From Xylona heveae TC161 (Eukaryota > Ascomycota > Xylonomycetes > Xylonales > Xylonaceae), in NCBI RefSeq assembly GCF_001619985.1, contig NW_017264194.1, positions 1,731,511 to 1,795,510 of the forward strand: a stretch of DNA of 64,000 bases. Reading direction: 5' to 3'. Of the stretch, positions 34,922 to 46,994 are shown in pieces (the stretch's first letter is position 1; the number at the start of each line of letters is the position of its first letter). Position numbers and translations under genes: made by a program. The notes under the pieces are model-generated. The model was not told where the DNA came from. It saw nothing but the letters and a program-made list of their open reading frames with translations, and did not search any database.

Positions 34922-36418
34922 TATGTCGATTGTATACTAATATGAATCCCTGAAAGCAGATGTAGAGAGGAAGAAAAAGAAGCTTGGGGACCAAGCTTGC
35001 TGTACAAGTGGGCCGGTTTAGATGACTAGCTATACTGGTCACCGTCTTGATGAATTGGGCCTCGTAACTGCGTATACTGCAGACGAGACGTGGAGTTGAA
35101 CGCTTTCAAGCAGTGGATGCACAGAATTGTGTCCGTTGTAGCCGTCGAGGGGTTGATATGCAAATTACAAGCGCAGCGTCATCCAAGTCGCTCTAGAGCC
35201 ACTGAAGCAAGCCGGCACAAAAGAAGATCCGAGTAAGGGTCTCAGTGATATTTTCGACCCTCAACTATCCGAAATATCGAGCTCGAGCCCAGCGATCAGC
35301 GAGCGGTCGAAACATACGCCAGGGTAATAAAAAGGAGAGATTGGCCAGATCAATAGAAGTATTAAAGCGGAGGGGCAGCGGGGGGGGGAGACGCAAATTG
35401 CAGTTGACTCCCTAAGAGATTCAGTTAGGTGGGGATCGGTTAGTCCCGTTCAATGATGCGCTGTCGGCCTCCGGGTGCCCTGCAGCAAAAAGAGAGTTCT
35501 CGGTCGGCCCTTTTCTGCTAGGAAGTTCAGCAAACACATCTCGTACCGTGTCTTGATCTCATATACAAATTAAAATTCAGAGTTAATAATGAATTAAGCT
35601 GCCTGATGAAATGCGTATTAAATGTCTAGTTAGTCATTCCAAATCATTGAGCTACAGCAGACGTGCGCACGTCGGTGTTCAAAACTTTCATGATCGGACT
35701 TCGCCAATCAGCATCCCCGATTCTCGGAGCCTGCCAAAACACACATTTCTTCAACAGCTTCATCCTCTGCATGAGCATCTGTACATGACAATTTAGCTAT
35801 CTGACCAGTGATTGAAAATATATATATAGAGAGAGAGAGCTCTTCCGGAACTGATTACAGTTCAAGTCGAGCTGGTTTCCTTCTTCAACTCGATAATGAA
35901 ATTTCTAATGCCTAAACTACTCGGCCATTAAACATATTCCCCGCTGCAATAATAAACCCCCTGACAAAAGCAGAAAAGAGAAAAACGAAAAAACTGCTAA
36001 CTTTCCTGACCATAAGAACCTGATCTTCCTCGCTAGAGACACAACCCCCAAGCTAGAAGCTCTCCAATCAATTCAAGTCATTGGCAGAGAAAGGAAGCTT
36101 GAAAGGCGCGAGCAATTTACAAGCAAATATGCTCATCCACTGCTCTAACGGAAAGGGTTTAGCGCGGGGTCGACCCAGAGGGGTCCCCACTACTGCCGGG
36201 TTCTGCCAGTGAGAGTCCAGTATAACCAGAGAGAAAAGAAACTCTTGATAGAGTTATCCTAGCAGGAAATACTTCTAATCGGTCCAGAATTCTTTTGGCC
36301 AGTACATAAAGGCAGCCCGCGGATATATACAAGAAGCTCTTCAACTGTCCCTTGGAGCTATCGAGTGATTCCATTTCAATTCAATTAAAACCTCATTTTA
36401 CACGCTCCACTCTACATC
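34922..36418. other. Divergent region between MET13 and URA5
   Basis: About 1.5 kb with no supported gene. It must contain both promoters. A short AT/AG repeat patch occurs at 35818-35840, and a CCAATCA box near 36063 could serve URA5. The frames here are short and motif-free. Confidence 0.5.
36324..36329 (+). promoter_or_regulatory. Possible TATA element of URA5
   Basis: TATATA sits about 90 bases before the URA5 start codon, a plausible spacing for a TATA box given a short leader. Position alone supports it. Confidence 0.3.
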
Positions 36419-37156
36419 ATGGCCGTCTCGTCTTCTCAACTTCCCGCCTACAAGACCGCTTTCCTGAACTCGTGCCTCTCCGCACAGATTCTCAAGCTCG
36501 GCAGTTTCACGCTCAAGTCCGGACGTCAATCCCCATACTTTTTCAATGCCGGTCTTTTCCACCGCGCTGACCTTCTCCTGACCATCAGCGATGCGTACGC
36601 CCAGACCATCGCCGCAGCCCGCTCATCCGGAGAGTTGGGCGAATTCGATGTTCTCTTCGGCCCCGCATACAAGGGCATTCCTCTTGCTACTGCTACAGTC
36701 GGCCGTCTTGCCGAGGTTGACAGGGCCCAGTTCGGCTCTTTGAGCTACAGCTTCAACCGCAAGGAGGCCAAGACTCATGGCGAGGGAGGCAACATTGTTG
36801 GCGCCCCACTGAAAGGCAAGCGAGTCGTGGTGGTAGACGACGTAATTACTGCTGGCACAGCTATTCGGGAGGCCATGGACATTATCGCCAAGGAGGGCGC
36901 AATCCTCGTGGGCATCATCGTCGCTCTGGATCGAATGGAGCGGATGCCCGACCCCAGAGGTGAGAAGGAAGGTCAGGAGCTCGATGCGAATGCTCCGAGA
37001 ATGAGTGCCATTGGTCAGGTGCGCAAGGAGTATGGTGTGCCAGTCATGTCGATTTTGACACTGGACGACATCATCGAGGGCCTGAATGGCGTCGGCACGG
37101 ACGAGGACGTGAATCGCCTCGAGGAGTACCGCAGACGTTACCGGGCAAGCGATTGA
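36419..37156 (+). CDS. URA5: Orotate phosphoribosyltransferase
   Basis: A single exon of 245 codons plus stop. It has [16 protein letters not shown] near the start, the substrate-loop region [15 protein letters not shown] and the PRPP-binding motif [13 protein letters not shown]. These define orotate phosphoribosyltransferase, which joins orotate to PRPP in pyrimidine synthesis to make orotidine 5'-phosphate. Length is slightly more than yeast Ura5 (226 aa). The gene has no introns, unlike most neighbours. Confidence 0.97.
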   Translation: MAVSSSQLPAYKTAFLNSCLSAQILKLGSFTLKSGRQSPYFFNAGLFHRADLLLTISDAYAQTIAAARSSGELGEFDVLFGPAYKGIPLATATVGRLAEVDRAQFGSLSYSFNRKEAKTHGEGGNIVGAPLKGKRVVVVDDVITAGTAIREAMDIIAKEGAILVGIIVALDRMERMPDPRGEKEGQELDANAPRMSAIGQVRKEYGVPVMSILTLDDIIEGLNGVGTDEDVNRLEEYRRRYRASD

Positions 37157-37548
37157 ATTAATGATACCATGTGTGGGGGTGGAGCCCAAGGAGAGCGGAT
37201 ACCAAAATGAAGACCGACTTTGACAATAAAAGGTGTGGATAATAACCAAGCGTTCTTATCGCTCGTACGCCGAGTTACACCTGTATCAATATAGGATGCG
37301 TAAATATACCAAGAAAACTTTTTTGAGATCTAGCAGCTTAGATTAGACATAAGGGACGAATATCTAACATGATTCGTCTCAACAACTCAAATTGAAATGA
37401 CCAACGCCAATGAAATGAACTTCTACAAAGGATTTCAATGCCCCAACAATCCATACGTCAACGCCAAATCTACAGAAGACGACGACACCCGTGTGATCGA
37501 GACGAGAATGAAGAGGTTAGTGCAGTCGACACAATAATATTTTGTAAT
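37157..37548. other. Intergenic region between URA5 and NOG1 (3' ends)
   Basis: The 392 bases hold the 3' ends of two converging genes and no coding signal. Confidence 0.6.
37225..37230 (+). terminator. Candidate polyadenylation signal of URA5
   Basis: A perfect AATAAA lies about 70 bases after the URA5 stop codon. Fungal poly(A) signals are degenerate, so this is only suggestive. Confidence 0.35.
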
Positions 37549-39820
37549 TTAACGACGCTGGGTCTTGCCCATACCACGCTTGCCAGCGAACTGAAACAAT
37601 GTTAGCGAATGAAATTGCGAATCTCCAGAGAGAGATTTAAGAATGGTACTTACCAAGTGCTTGGGCAGAGAGACAGTCTGGTGGCGATCGGCCTCACCAG
37701 CCCGAGCCATACGGTTCATCTTCTTTTGACCGAGTTTGGCCAATCTTTCGGCCTTGCTACGGGCCGTCTCGTCTGTCACACCGTCCTCTCTCCGGTTCGT
37801 CTGGCTACGAGCTCGGCTCTTGGCACGCAGGAGAGCTGCATCGCGGCCGCTGGCGGGAGCGTCCATATCCATCATGTCCGTATCACCATCGCCTGAGCTG
37901 CGAACTGCACTACGACCGCGAGACTGAGATCGTGCACGAGCAGACAGACCAGATGTGTCCAATCCAAGAGAGTCCAAGTGGTCCTCCATTTCGGACAGCT
38001 TTTTGCTCTTGGCGCTGCGGGGAATGACGGCCCGGTTCTTGAGCGATTTCCGCATTTTGGCTTCATTTCGAATCAGTTGTCGTTTTTCGCGAATAAGCTC
38101 AGCCTTGGTGCGGATATCAGCATCCTCAACGTCCTCAATTTCCTCCTCGGAATTGTAGAAGCCATCCGCCTCAAGCTTCTCTTCCTCCTCCTCAAGCGCC
38201 GCAAGCCTGGCCTCAATCTCGGGGTCGACAAAGTCATAGACGTTCTTGCCTTCGAACACCTCGGGGACAGTATCGTGCTTCCACTCATCGTTCTCAAGCA
38301 TGTATTTCTTCTTGAGGTCGATGTTGTAGACACCAGCACCACCTTCCTCCTCCTCGATATCCCGCTCGAGTCTGGGGCGGTCGGGATCATTCTTGTCGTA
38401 CTTCGTCAAGCCCTTGATCGCATCAGGAACAAAAGTCTCACGCTGCACTCCGCCCAGAGGCTGTGCGACATGGATACGAGCCAAAACATCACCGAGCCTT
38501 CCTCCGATAGCACCAGAAGTGTTGGCGCCTGACTTCAGCTTCTGAGACACACGATCGGCAATGAGGCGGTCACAGACGGCATTTCGGACATCCATCACTC
38601 CCTCAGCTGTGGTGCAAGAAAGTTGTAAGAGCTCGACATCCCCAGGCTTGAGCAGTGCTTGGAGTTCTTGCTGCAGCTCGGGTTCGAGGTCCTCTGGACG
38701 AGTGACATCAATTTTATTGATAACGACAAAAACGAGCTTGTTAGCAAACAGAGGCTTGATGCTGTTGAAAAGTTGGATCTGAGCAGACACAGAGTAACCA
38801 CACTGTTCAGAAAGATCCATGAAGTAAAGAATTGCGGATCGCAGATGCGCAATGGCTGTGATCGACTGCATTTCGATCGTGTTCATCTCCTCAAGGGGAT
38901 GGTCAAGGATTCCGGGGGTATCAATGGCTTGAAAGCGAAGGTATTTGTAGTCGAAATGGCCGACGAAAAGACTCTTAGTGGTGAAAGCGTATGGCTGGAC
39001 GTCGACGTCGGCTCTGGTGACACTCTTCAAGAAACTAGACTTTCCCACGTTTGGGTATCCACAAATGAGCAGAGTTCGCGTGTTGGGGTCAATAGCAGGA
39101 AGACGGCCAAGATGTTGTCGCACTTGCTCGAGATAGAGCAAAGGGTCCTTCAAGCGTTTGCAAAGCGTTGCCATACGACCCAGAGCGGCACGCTTAAGCT
39201 GTTTGCACTGGAAAAGGGACTGCGCATATTTGATAAGGCGGACATAATCTCTAGAGATGGTCTCAATGAGATGCTTTGCAGTAGATAATTGCCCAAGAGC
39301 AATGCGGAAGTGGTCGGCGTCATAAAGGGTGTTCAGGAGATCCTTGTCTAATGAGGAAAATTGCCATTAGCTACTTATCGACCTAGAAAAAGTTCCTAGG
39401 ATATCAAACGACCATAAAAGAAAGTCGCACGACATATACAGAAATAATTAATGAATGGGGTCCTTACGGAAAGGATGAATGTCCTGAAGACGAGGGAATC
39501 CTTCAAGAATCAAGGAGAGCTTCTCACAGAAGGTCTCTTGAGTAAACTTGACTTTTCGGGTGTAGAAGTCTGCAGTCATCCAGTTAGAAAATTATGGACT
39601 ATTCAAATAGTTTGAAAGGTAGACATACTCCTGATACGACTTATTTTAAACCCCGATCGAATCTGGGTAGGCAGCCGACGCTGAGTCCGGCTGAGGACAA
39701 TGTCCAAGAATTCGGCGTTCGATGGCACCGGAGGGATGTCTTTCCACGTCTGCGACGAGAAATCAGTATACTTGCTTGCACCGAATCTGTTTAAATATGC
39801 GTATCACATACTGTCTTCAT
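37549..39820 (-). CDS. NOG1: Nucleolar GTP-binding protein 1 (60S assembly)
   Basis: Five exons, 39820-39812, 39749-39629, 39569-39468, 39347-37654 and 37590-37549, give 655 aa. The first coding exon is only 9 nt (MKT), then TWKDIPPVP continues the conserved Nog1 start. GTPase motifs are [10 protein letters not shown] (G1), DTPG (G3) and NKID (G4), in the order of the Obg-related NOG subfamily. The C-terminus [11 protein letters not shown] is conserved and lies in a 14-codon exon. Nog1 binds late pre-60S particles in the nucleolus and inserts its tail into the polypeptide tunnel (family knowledge). The last intron (63 nt) stays open if retained. Confidence 0.95.
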
Positions 39821-40222
39821 TTTGGAAACGGTCGCCGAATGTGGTTGTGAAGACACAGCAGACCTGAAGGATCGAGCCAAGTACTGTCAGAGAGGTGGTG
39901 GCCAAAAATTTGGGCGGTGAAAAAGTTCGCGAAGATATTCGCTTATCGCGCTAAATCTTGCCTATCACATCGACCCTGGGGCCGCACTTGGCCGACGGGG
40001 TAAACCAAGTACCGAAGCGAAGGTCTGGAACTTTTAAGTTCATGTCGCAGGGAAGAGATCGACATTACAAGAAGAGAATTTAATGGGTTGATGAACCCGA
40101 ATATTATGTACAACTCTACTATAAGCGTCGTCTGTCAACGCTTTGAAATGGGTAGTTTGGTTCAGTCAGACAAAGCGAAACGAGAAGTGGCCCTGTTGGG
40201 CCACGCCTGGCATTCCCAGAGC
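39821..40222. other. Region between NOG1 start and the acetyltransferase 3' end
   Basis: About 400 bases between two tandem minus-strand genes. It must carry the NOG1 promoter. No frame or RNA is evident. Confidence 0.5.
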
Positions 40223-41459
40223 TCACACGCTCGAAGGTGTCGAGGAGTCAAATTCCAAAGTCTATGAATGGCGTAAGAAGGAGAGATATGAAAATTAGAG
40301 CTTTGACGGACATACCATATCATTCCAGTTCCCCCCATATTTTTGCGCTTCGCTTCGGCCGCTATTCTTGAACCCGCAACTCTCGTAGAATGGGATCAGA
40401 TGATCGCGGCAGAGAAGTGCCATTCTATCGGCCGCGCCACTATGTTGCATACGTTGAACGTAGGACTTGACAATGACCTTCCCAAGACCTTTGCGCTGAT
40501 ATTCCGGAAGAACAGCGAGGGCATGGATAGCTACTGTCCTTGCTTCACTAATATGACCAATCTGAGAATCTTCTTGTCCGGGCGTATCCCAGTTAGGAGG
40601 AAGCATCATGGATTCGTCGGTAACCACTGGGGAGTTTAATCTAGCACCGAGAGCATGCGCTAGCAAAACAGCCTTTTTTTCCGGCTGCTCCGAAAATTCT
40701 GACTTGCCGGCCTCGCTCGTCGCTGCTTGACGGGCAGCTGAATCAGGCCCTGCCGTGGTGAAGAGCCCTAACGAGAGCTCGGGACATTTGGTCAATCGAT
40801 AGACGATCTGATAAAGTTAGGCACGAAGACATCCGAGATCAGCGCGTAAAAGGCAATCAATTGCATGCGAGAGGAATATTTGACCCTCGCCACGATGGCG
40901 CGCGGACGGTCTTGAGCTAGACTTCATCCGTAAGGCATGGAACATGTTGGAGACATAGTGCAATCAAACGAAGCTCTTATGAGAGGCTCTTGAATGAGTA
41001 ACGTTTTGAGAATTGATAGAAACAAAAACGAGAAAACAAACGCGGCGAAATCCAATAAGAAATTCTGTGGCAAATTACCTTGTCTCTTGGAGTCCGCTCA
41101 TTCTCCGAGAAGGCGGCCGTCTCGAGTTTGACACCTGGATTTGACAATGTTACACAGAGAACGTCAAATTGGAGCCCAACTCTCCCGAGTGGTGAGGTGT
41201 AAGGAAGGAACATACAGCTGTCGACATCGGCCAGGGTAAGCGGCCGCACGTAAGGGTGCAGATTATTTCTCTCGTTTGCCTTCAGCAGACTTTCGGGCAG
41301 TCCCTCTGTAGGATCTTCCGATGGTTTATCGACGCCAGAGTCATCTTTAGAAGATTCGTTGATATCGTTCAATCCAAGAGCCTTGAGAGGCCTGCTTCCG
41401 AGGTGGCTCGTCAGCGGGAGCACACCTTCCGGCAGGCTTGATCGAAAGTCTCTTGGCAT
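40223..41459 (-). CDS. GNAT N-acetyltransferase (polyamine/arylalkylamine type)
   Basis: Four exons, 41459-41216, 41134-41079, 40807-40316 and 40261-40223, give 276 aa. The GNAT acetyl-CoA motif is ALAVLPEYQRKGLGKVIVKS (Q-R-K-G-L-G), followed by ALLCRDHLIPFYESCGFKN, the usual end of the domain. The early segment YVRPLTLADVDSCVKLETAAF and the order of motifs resemble yeast Paa1 and fungal arylalkylamine acetyltransferases. The first 80 residues are an extra Ser/Asp-rich lead. Intron 2 is long (271 nt). The terminal exon of 13 codons is less certain: without its 54-nt intron the frame would stop soon after WNDM. Confidence 0.82.
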
Positions 41460-43491
41460 TATGCTTTGTCGGGATTGAAAAAAGTAACGATTTGCACACA
41501 AGCAAATTGGAAAGAATGGCGACAATGAGATTTCAGTACAAATTACTATACTGGATTAAGAATCATCAATAATTTGGCCAATTAATTCATGGAAGTTGTT
41601 GATAAATGAATTTGATATGGCTAGTGGCGGCTCTCATTTATCTCGAGACTTAGTCATACATGGATCAGGTTAAGAATGAACGGGGAAGCTAAGGCAGATG
41701 GATCATCGGAGGGGAGCAACGTTCCGGGGGACACGGTGAAGGGGTGGAGATGAGGTGAGTGCAGTACGAGTATGGTCACGTAACGCATGACCTTCCACCG
41801 CTTCTCCTACAGTCCGAGGATCTGGCCATATCCTCTCAAGATCCCTCGATTCCCAGTGGAGCTGTACTAATCTCCCGTTTATGCTTCTTTGACGACCCTT
41901 GTCAAGGCTTGCTTGCATCTCATCCGAGGGATCCTTCCCTCGTCTGGTCCCAGTAGCACACAGTACGACAGTAGCATGTACTTCTGACGCCAGACCGTTT
42001 CAAACTTTGATCACGTGAGACGGTGGCGCTAACTCAAGGATCTACCGGCTATTCTCAAAAGAGCCTCCCTTGCCCGAATTTGAGCCCCTGTAAGGGCTTT
42101 CGGGGCGAGATTTGCAAGGACGCGGTTTGGGTGCGGTTTGCCATAGAATAGGACCTTAGGTATTTTTGGTAGTAACACAGCTTAACCTGCTCCATAATCT
42201 CCACTGTAAGTAGTTAAGGCATTCTGTCGTACCTACCTAACCTGAGGTGTTACCTCAATACAGATCGTAGACAGTACAGGATAAATGACTACGCGCAATC
42301 ACAGGACGCGATACTATATGAGTGAGATGGATCATGGACGACACATAAGCCGTCACTCGTCATCACCACTTTAAGTGTTCGTCCATGGCAGCTGGACTAG
42401 CAATTAAAAGCATTCCATTTCTAGTTGGCACAAGAAGATCTTTCACCCCCAATACCCGTTGGGTTTAATGGGCACCTCGGCAGCTGCATCCATGGATGAG
42501 CGTCCAAAGTAAAAAGCAAACACAAAATCACAATATTATTACCTGGTGCTGCACCGAATCGGGTATCCATCCACGTGGAGCTCATGTGCCAAACTCGCCC
42601 CCAAGGGAGAGTATCGCCTTCAATAGCCTGCCTGGTCACTCCCTGGTTCCCACGCAGTGAGCGTGGCAGGTTTCACAGCGTGCGTTGATTCTCGCTCCAG
42701 CCTCAAATCATCTCATGGGCATCTTTCCCCGGCGCCATTGCTGCCACACAACTTGAAACTTCCACATCCCACATCCCACCTTCCACTTTCCATTTCCATC
42801 TTCTTATACCCATCTATATCTTAGGCAGCTCCGTGCCGTGCCGTCTTGCATCCTCAGCAATCCTTGAACTTGACCGCCTCTCCTCCCTCGTTCGCTGCTC
42901 GTCTTGTTCGCCCGATTTCCCCTCTTACCTTAACGCTTGGGCGTTAAGGCTCTTTTGGACAACGGTTATGGTTAAGGGCCCTTGACTGGCGGACCGCTGT
43001 GCGGCCCCGGCTCGCTTGCTTCCACCAGCTTCCAGACCCAACGGCGATGCGTAAGCCACGTTTGTGAAAGTTGCCTGCGCCGTTCATTCGGTCTGCCTGG
43101 TGGAGAAGCTGCGAACCCAGCAAGGAAGCAAACAAGCAAGCAAGCTATAGTAGTGACCTCGTAACTCAACCATTGACTGACCGACCCCCGTTCAGGGTAG
43201 GTGACGTGACTTGAGACGCTCTCAGCTCGGAGTGTGCTCCTGAGAGCAACGACTCATTAGAACGTTTACTCTCGGACGTCTCCCCCCACGACCGTGCCCA
43301 GGACGAAAGAAGTTGTTGTTCATCTTCACCGTCTAATCCCAACTTCGTCATTTTCGGTTGCTTCTCTTACCACCATACATCCTCTATCGTTGAATGTCCC
43401 CTCTCGGTTCCGCCTAAACGGGGTATCATCAATAGGCTACCCATTTGAACCACTCTCCACTTACCGCCCTCTTCAACTCTTGTCGCTCAAC
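41460..43491. other. 2-kb region between the acetyltransferase and DDI1
   Basis: Both flanking genes start at its edges, so it holds two promoters. The right half is C/T-rich, probably the DDI1 promoter and leader. Short frames lack motifs. A CTACCTACCTAA-like patch is near 42230. Confidence 0.5.
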
Positions 43492-44997
43492 ATGTGAGTA
43501 GGCCCTCGGCTCCCCGCTGCAAGTTCAATGAACTGATCAAAATTCGTAAAGGCGTGTTACCGTATCTATTACCGCGCCAAGCGATGCCCTGGAGCAGGAC
43601 TTACTGACCTTGGACCTGCCCGCCAGTATGACGGTTGCTGACCTCAAGGCTCTCATCCAAAGTGAAACCAACTTGTCAAATTCCTCACAACAACTCTTTC
43701 ATAACGGACAGCTCCTATCCGATGATACCAAAACCCTCGAAGAAGTGGGAATTGGAGATGGAGAAATGCTGGCCATGCATGTGAGAAATCGTACGCCCGG
43801 AGGGGCCGGAGGGGCCGGAGGGGCCGCTGCTCGTGGTCGTGCCGCCGCGGGAGCCGGCCCGTCTGCTGGAAGGCGGACACAACAGGGTCCCGATCCGGAA
43901 TTGATCCGATTGCAAATTTTGGGTGATCCGAATATGCGGACCGAGTTACGAAATCAAAACCCAGAGCTAGCACAAGCTGTGGAAAACCCTGAGCGATTTC
44001 GTGAGATGTGGTACGGTTTACAGAGGCAACAGGCGGAAGCCGAGATGAATAGACAGAGAGAGATTGCCTTGCTAAACGACGATCCATTCAACGTAGAAGC
44101 GCAGGCAAAGATTGAAGAGATGATTCGGCAGGAGCAAGTTATGGAGAATTTACAAAGTGCACTTGAGCACAACCCGGAAGGTAAGGAAATTCAAAATTGA
44201 AGATTACGAACTTTGAGCGGCTGACAGCGCAATTTGAAGCATTTGGAAAGGTTCATATGCTGTATATTGATGTCGAAGTCAACGGTCATCATGTCAAAGC
44301 CTTTGTCGATTCTGGCGCCCAGGCCACCATCATGTCCCCATCCTGCGCTGAGAAATGTGGCATAATGCGCCTAGTTGATAAGCGCTTCGCTGGCGTTGCT
44401 CGGGGTGTGGGAACCGCTCAGATTCTCGGTCGTGTCCATGCTGCCCCAATCAAGATAGGAACCCTCTTCTTGCCCTCCAGCTTCACCGTCATGGAAGGTA
44501 AAGACGTTGAGCTCCTTCTTGGACTGGACATGTTGAAAAGACATCAGGCATGCATCGACCTTCGCCAGAACAAGCTTATAATTCAAGACGTGGAAGTTCC
44601 CTTCCTTGGTGAAGCAGATATCCCCAAATTCGAGGAAGAGCATCTCCTCAATGAACCCACTGTTGAAGGACCCGGTGGAGCCAAGCTCGGCGGGCGATCT
44701 GGCGCAGTGGTTGAGCCTGGTTCATCAGCTCCGGCTTCTGGCGCCTCTGAATCCTCCAATTTTCGAGGTCCCGGTCGCACATTAAGTGAGGCTTCATCAA
44801 GTGGCCCTCAATCATCTCAGACTACTCCCGCCGCCCCGAGCAGCCAACCTGGCCTCAGTCAACGCACAAGTTCTTTCCCGCCTGAGTCGATTGCGCAACT
44901 GCAACAACTGGGCTTCTCTAGAGAAGATGCCATTGCCGCATTGGAAGCTGCGGGAGGAAACTTGGAGTTCGCAGCAGGGCTGCTATGGGAACGATAA
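43492..44997 (+). CDS. DDI1: Ubiquitin-binding shuttle protein and aspartyl protease DDI1
   Basis: Three exons, 43492-43493, 43552-44180 and 44240-44997, give 462 aa. The start codon is split: AT before a 58-nt intron and G after it. Spliced, the protein begins [18 protein letters not shown], matching the Ddi1 ubiquitin-like domain. Next comes a Gly/Ala linker and a helical part. The aspartyl protease domain (from about 211) has catalytic D234 in [11 protein letters not shown] and [19 protein letters not shown] domain closes the protein (about 422-462, [20 protein letters not shown]). Ddi1 cleaves or shuttles heavily ubiquitinated proteins to the proteasome. It is the host's own gene, with a protease fold shared with retroviruses. 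Confidence 0.94.
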
Positions 44998-45422
44998 TTT
45001 CACGAGTCACGCATCTAATTAATTCATTGCATTTAAGCGGCGTAGAAAGGTTGCATGCATTTTATACGCGCTTTTGTTTGCGTGCCTAATCTGAATTTCT
45101 GTCAAGGCCCGCCGTCGTCATTAGGCAGTTGACCCAATGCGCCCTCCTTTGCCTCAATGGGTTTGTCAGATCACTTGATTCACTTCGATCCATTTATCCA
45201 GTGCATTTAAACCCATAATTTACTTCAGATATCTTCTGTCACACCTTGTCTTTTTGTTGCTAAATCTAATCCACACTCTAGATTATCTAGAAGACTGGAT
45301 TCTCAAAGAAATGAATAATTTGCCGACGACTGACCAGGAAAAATAGGAAATGATGCAATAAGGGAAAAAAAGATGCTCTGAGAGACAATGCTTTGGTAAG
45401 CGAGGGATCATAGCTAGATCCA
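44998..45422. other. Intergenic region between DDI1 and RRP8 (3' ends)
   Basis: 425 bases between converging genes. No coding signal is seen. Confidence 0.6.
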
Positions 45423-46994
45423 CTACCTCAATTTATAAACACATGGCTTCAGGACGGTCTTCTCTTCATCGAGAGTCGGACCGCCAAGCGCGTCGGCATC
45501 GATGAATTTTGGCTTCTGCTTCTTGGCTTGTGCTCCGGCATCGTCTGCACCTGGTTTTGGAACGCATTTTCCTCTTACTGGGGTCGCAGCTTTAACAAAA
45601 TGCATCTTGACAAACATTTTGTTACTGAGATCGACCGCAGTGGAATCCTGTTGAAGAACGAAGCCTCTCTTCCGTAAGACCTCGATGAATGCGGAGACAT
45701 CTGTCTCTTGCTTGGGTAAATTCCCTCCATCAATTTCGACAAATGCTTCACGCTCTGTTTCAGGATCAATGTCATCGCCTTCAGCAGCATTGCCTTTCTT
45801 GTTCTTTTGTTTACCCGCGGCCTGCTTTTTCTGTCTGTGGCCGACGCTGTGTTCAACAACACGACCAGCTTTGCCTACACGACCGAAACGGCTTTTGATT
45901 TCGGCTACCCAGAGTTCACCTCTCCAGTGAAGGATTCGGTAGGCTTCTTCGACAAAGTCGATCCAATTGGTGCCCATGAGGGCCAAGCAAAAGATGGCCA
46001 CATTAACACTACCGTCCTTGAGCGGAAGGTTGGCCATGTCTGCTTTTGTTACCAGTGGACTGGGACTTTGCAGATCAAAGCTGCTGATTTCAAGCTTCAG
46101 CTTCTTTGCTGCAGCCTTGTCCGATGTAAACATCTGCGCTAAACGCGCATCGCCGCATCCGAGGTCTGCTACTCTGCATATACCGTCGGTACGGGGCAAT
46201 GATTGGACCGCTCCCGCTACATCTTTACTGCTTCCACCACGGCCACCGTGATGTTTGTCTCGTCCTTTGCCTCCGTGGAACTTTATAGCCCCTCGTGTCT
46301 TCAGCGTCTCGATATATCCGTCAACCGGATTCTCGGGCCACACTTCGACTTGCTTCCTGAAACCTTCGTGATATTCGTTGAACATTTCAGGATTTTGGGA
46401 GAAGACATCGAGCGCATTCGCCGAAGGTGTTGTATAGAGCGTCTCGTTGAGATAACGGAAACGCGCAGATATGAGCTTCTCACGCATCTTGGCCTGCAGG
46501 GGCGTGAGTTTCACATTGGGCGCAGGTGGTGCGACGGGCTGAGCTGCCGGAGTAGGACCCGACGATGCGGACGAGGGCGGGTGCAGTGTTTCTGATTGTG
46601 CTTCCTGCACATTTTTCTCATGCTGTGCTTTATTCTTCTTCTCTTGCTTCTTCCCTTTCAGTTTGTCCAGTTTCTTGCGCTTGTTGGTCTTTTCTTCGCC
46701 GCCGATCTCGTGGGTTTGGGGGGTCGCATTTTTCGGCTGGCTGGGTTTATTTGCCTTTTCTGGTACCTTTCCTTCAATGACCTGATCCCATAGCTCCCCT
46801 ATGTTCTTGTCTGTCACATTGACACCTCCGGTCGCTCCCTGTCCTCTCTTCCGCTTCTTCGACGCCTTGGATATACCACCTTCACTGTTTTTGTTCGCCT
46901 CAGTGATTGTGGGCTTTGGAGTTTCTGGCTTGGTCTGCGTTTTAAGCTCGGTGGAGGATACCGACCAGCCTGGAACAGCAAACATGATTGACAA
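45423..46994 (-). CDS. RRP8: Rrp8 rRNA adenine-N1 methyltransferase
   Basis: A single exon of 523 codons. The likely true start is the second Met (46985), giving MFAVPGWSVSS, the family opening. A Lys-rich N-terminal half with KLKGKKQEKKNKAQ precedes the methyltransferase domain. There, IEGK-like helices lead into SARFRYLNETLYTT, then CRVADLGCGDARLAQMF (SAM motif I), FDLQSP, and VNVAIFCLALMGTNWIDF. Yeast Rrp8 makes m1A in 25S rRNA in the nucleolus. The protein is longer than yeast Rrp8 (392 aa), mainly through the basic low-complexity lead. Confidence 0.94.
   Translation of the reverse strand: MSIMFAVPGWSVSSTELKTQTKPETPKPTITEANKNSEGGISKASKKRKRGQGATGGVNVTDKNIGELWDQVIEGKVPEKANKPSQPKNATPQTHEIGGEEKTNKRKKLDKLKGKKQEKKNKAQHEKNVQEAQSETLHPPSSASSGPTPAAQPVAPPAPNVKLTPLQAKMREKLISARFRYLNETLYTTPSANALDVFSQNPEMFNEYHEGFRKQVEVWPENPVDGYIETLKTRGAIKFHGGKGRDKHHGGRGGSSKDVAGAVQSLPRTDGICRVADLGCGDARLAQMFTSDKAAAKKLKLEISSFDLQSPSPLVTKADMANLPLKDGSVNVAIFCLALMGTNWIDFVEEAYRILHWRGELWVAEIKSRFGRVGKAGRVVEHSVGHRQKKQAAGKQKNKKGNAAEGDDIDPETEREAFVEIDGGNLPKQETDVSAFIEVLRKRGFVLQQDSTAVDLSNKMFVKMHFVKAATPVRGKCVPKPGADDAGAQAKKQKPKFIDADALGGPTLDEEKTVLKPCVYKLR

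Noticed and set aside
36623-37249. 208-codon frame antisense to URA5
   Set aside because: Shadow of URA5, which is intact and conserved.
37978-39288. Two long plus-strand frames (184 and 209 codons) across NOG1
   Set aside because: Both mirror NOG1; no independent motif.
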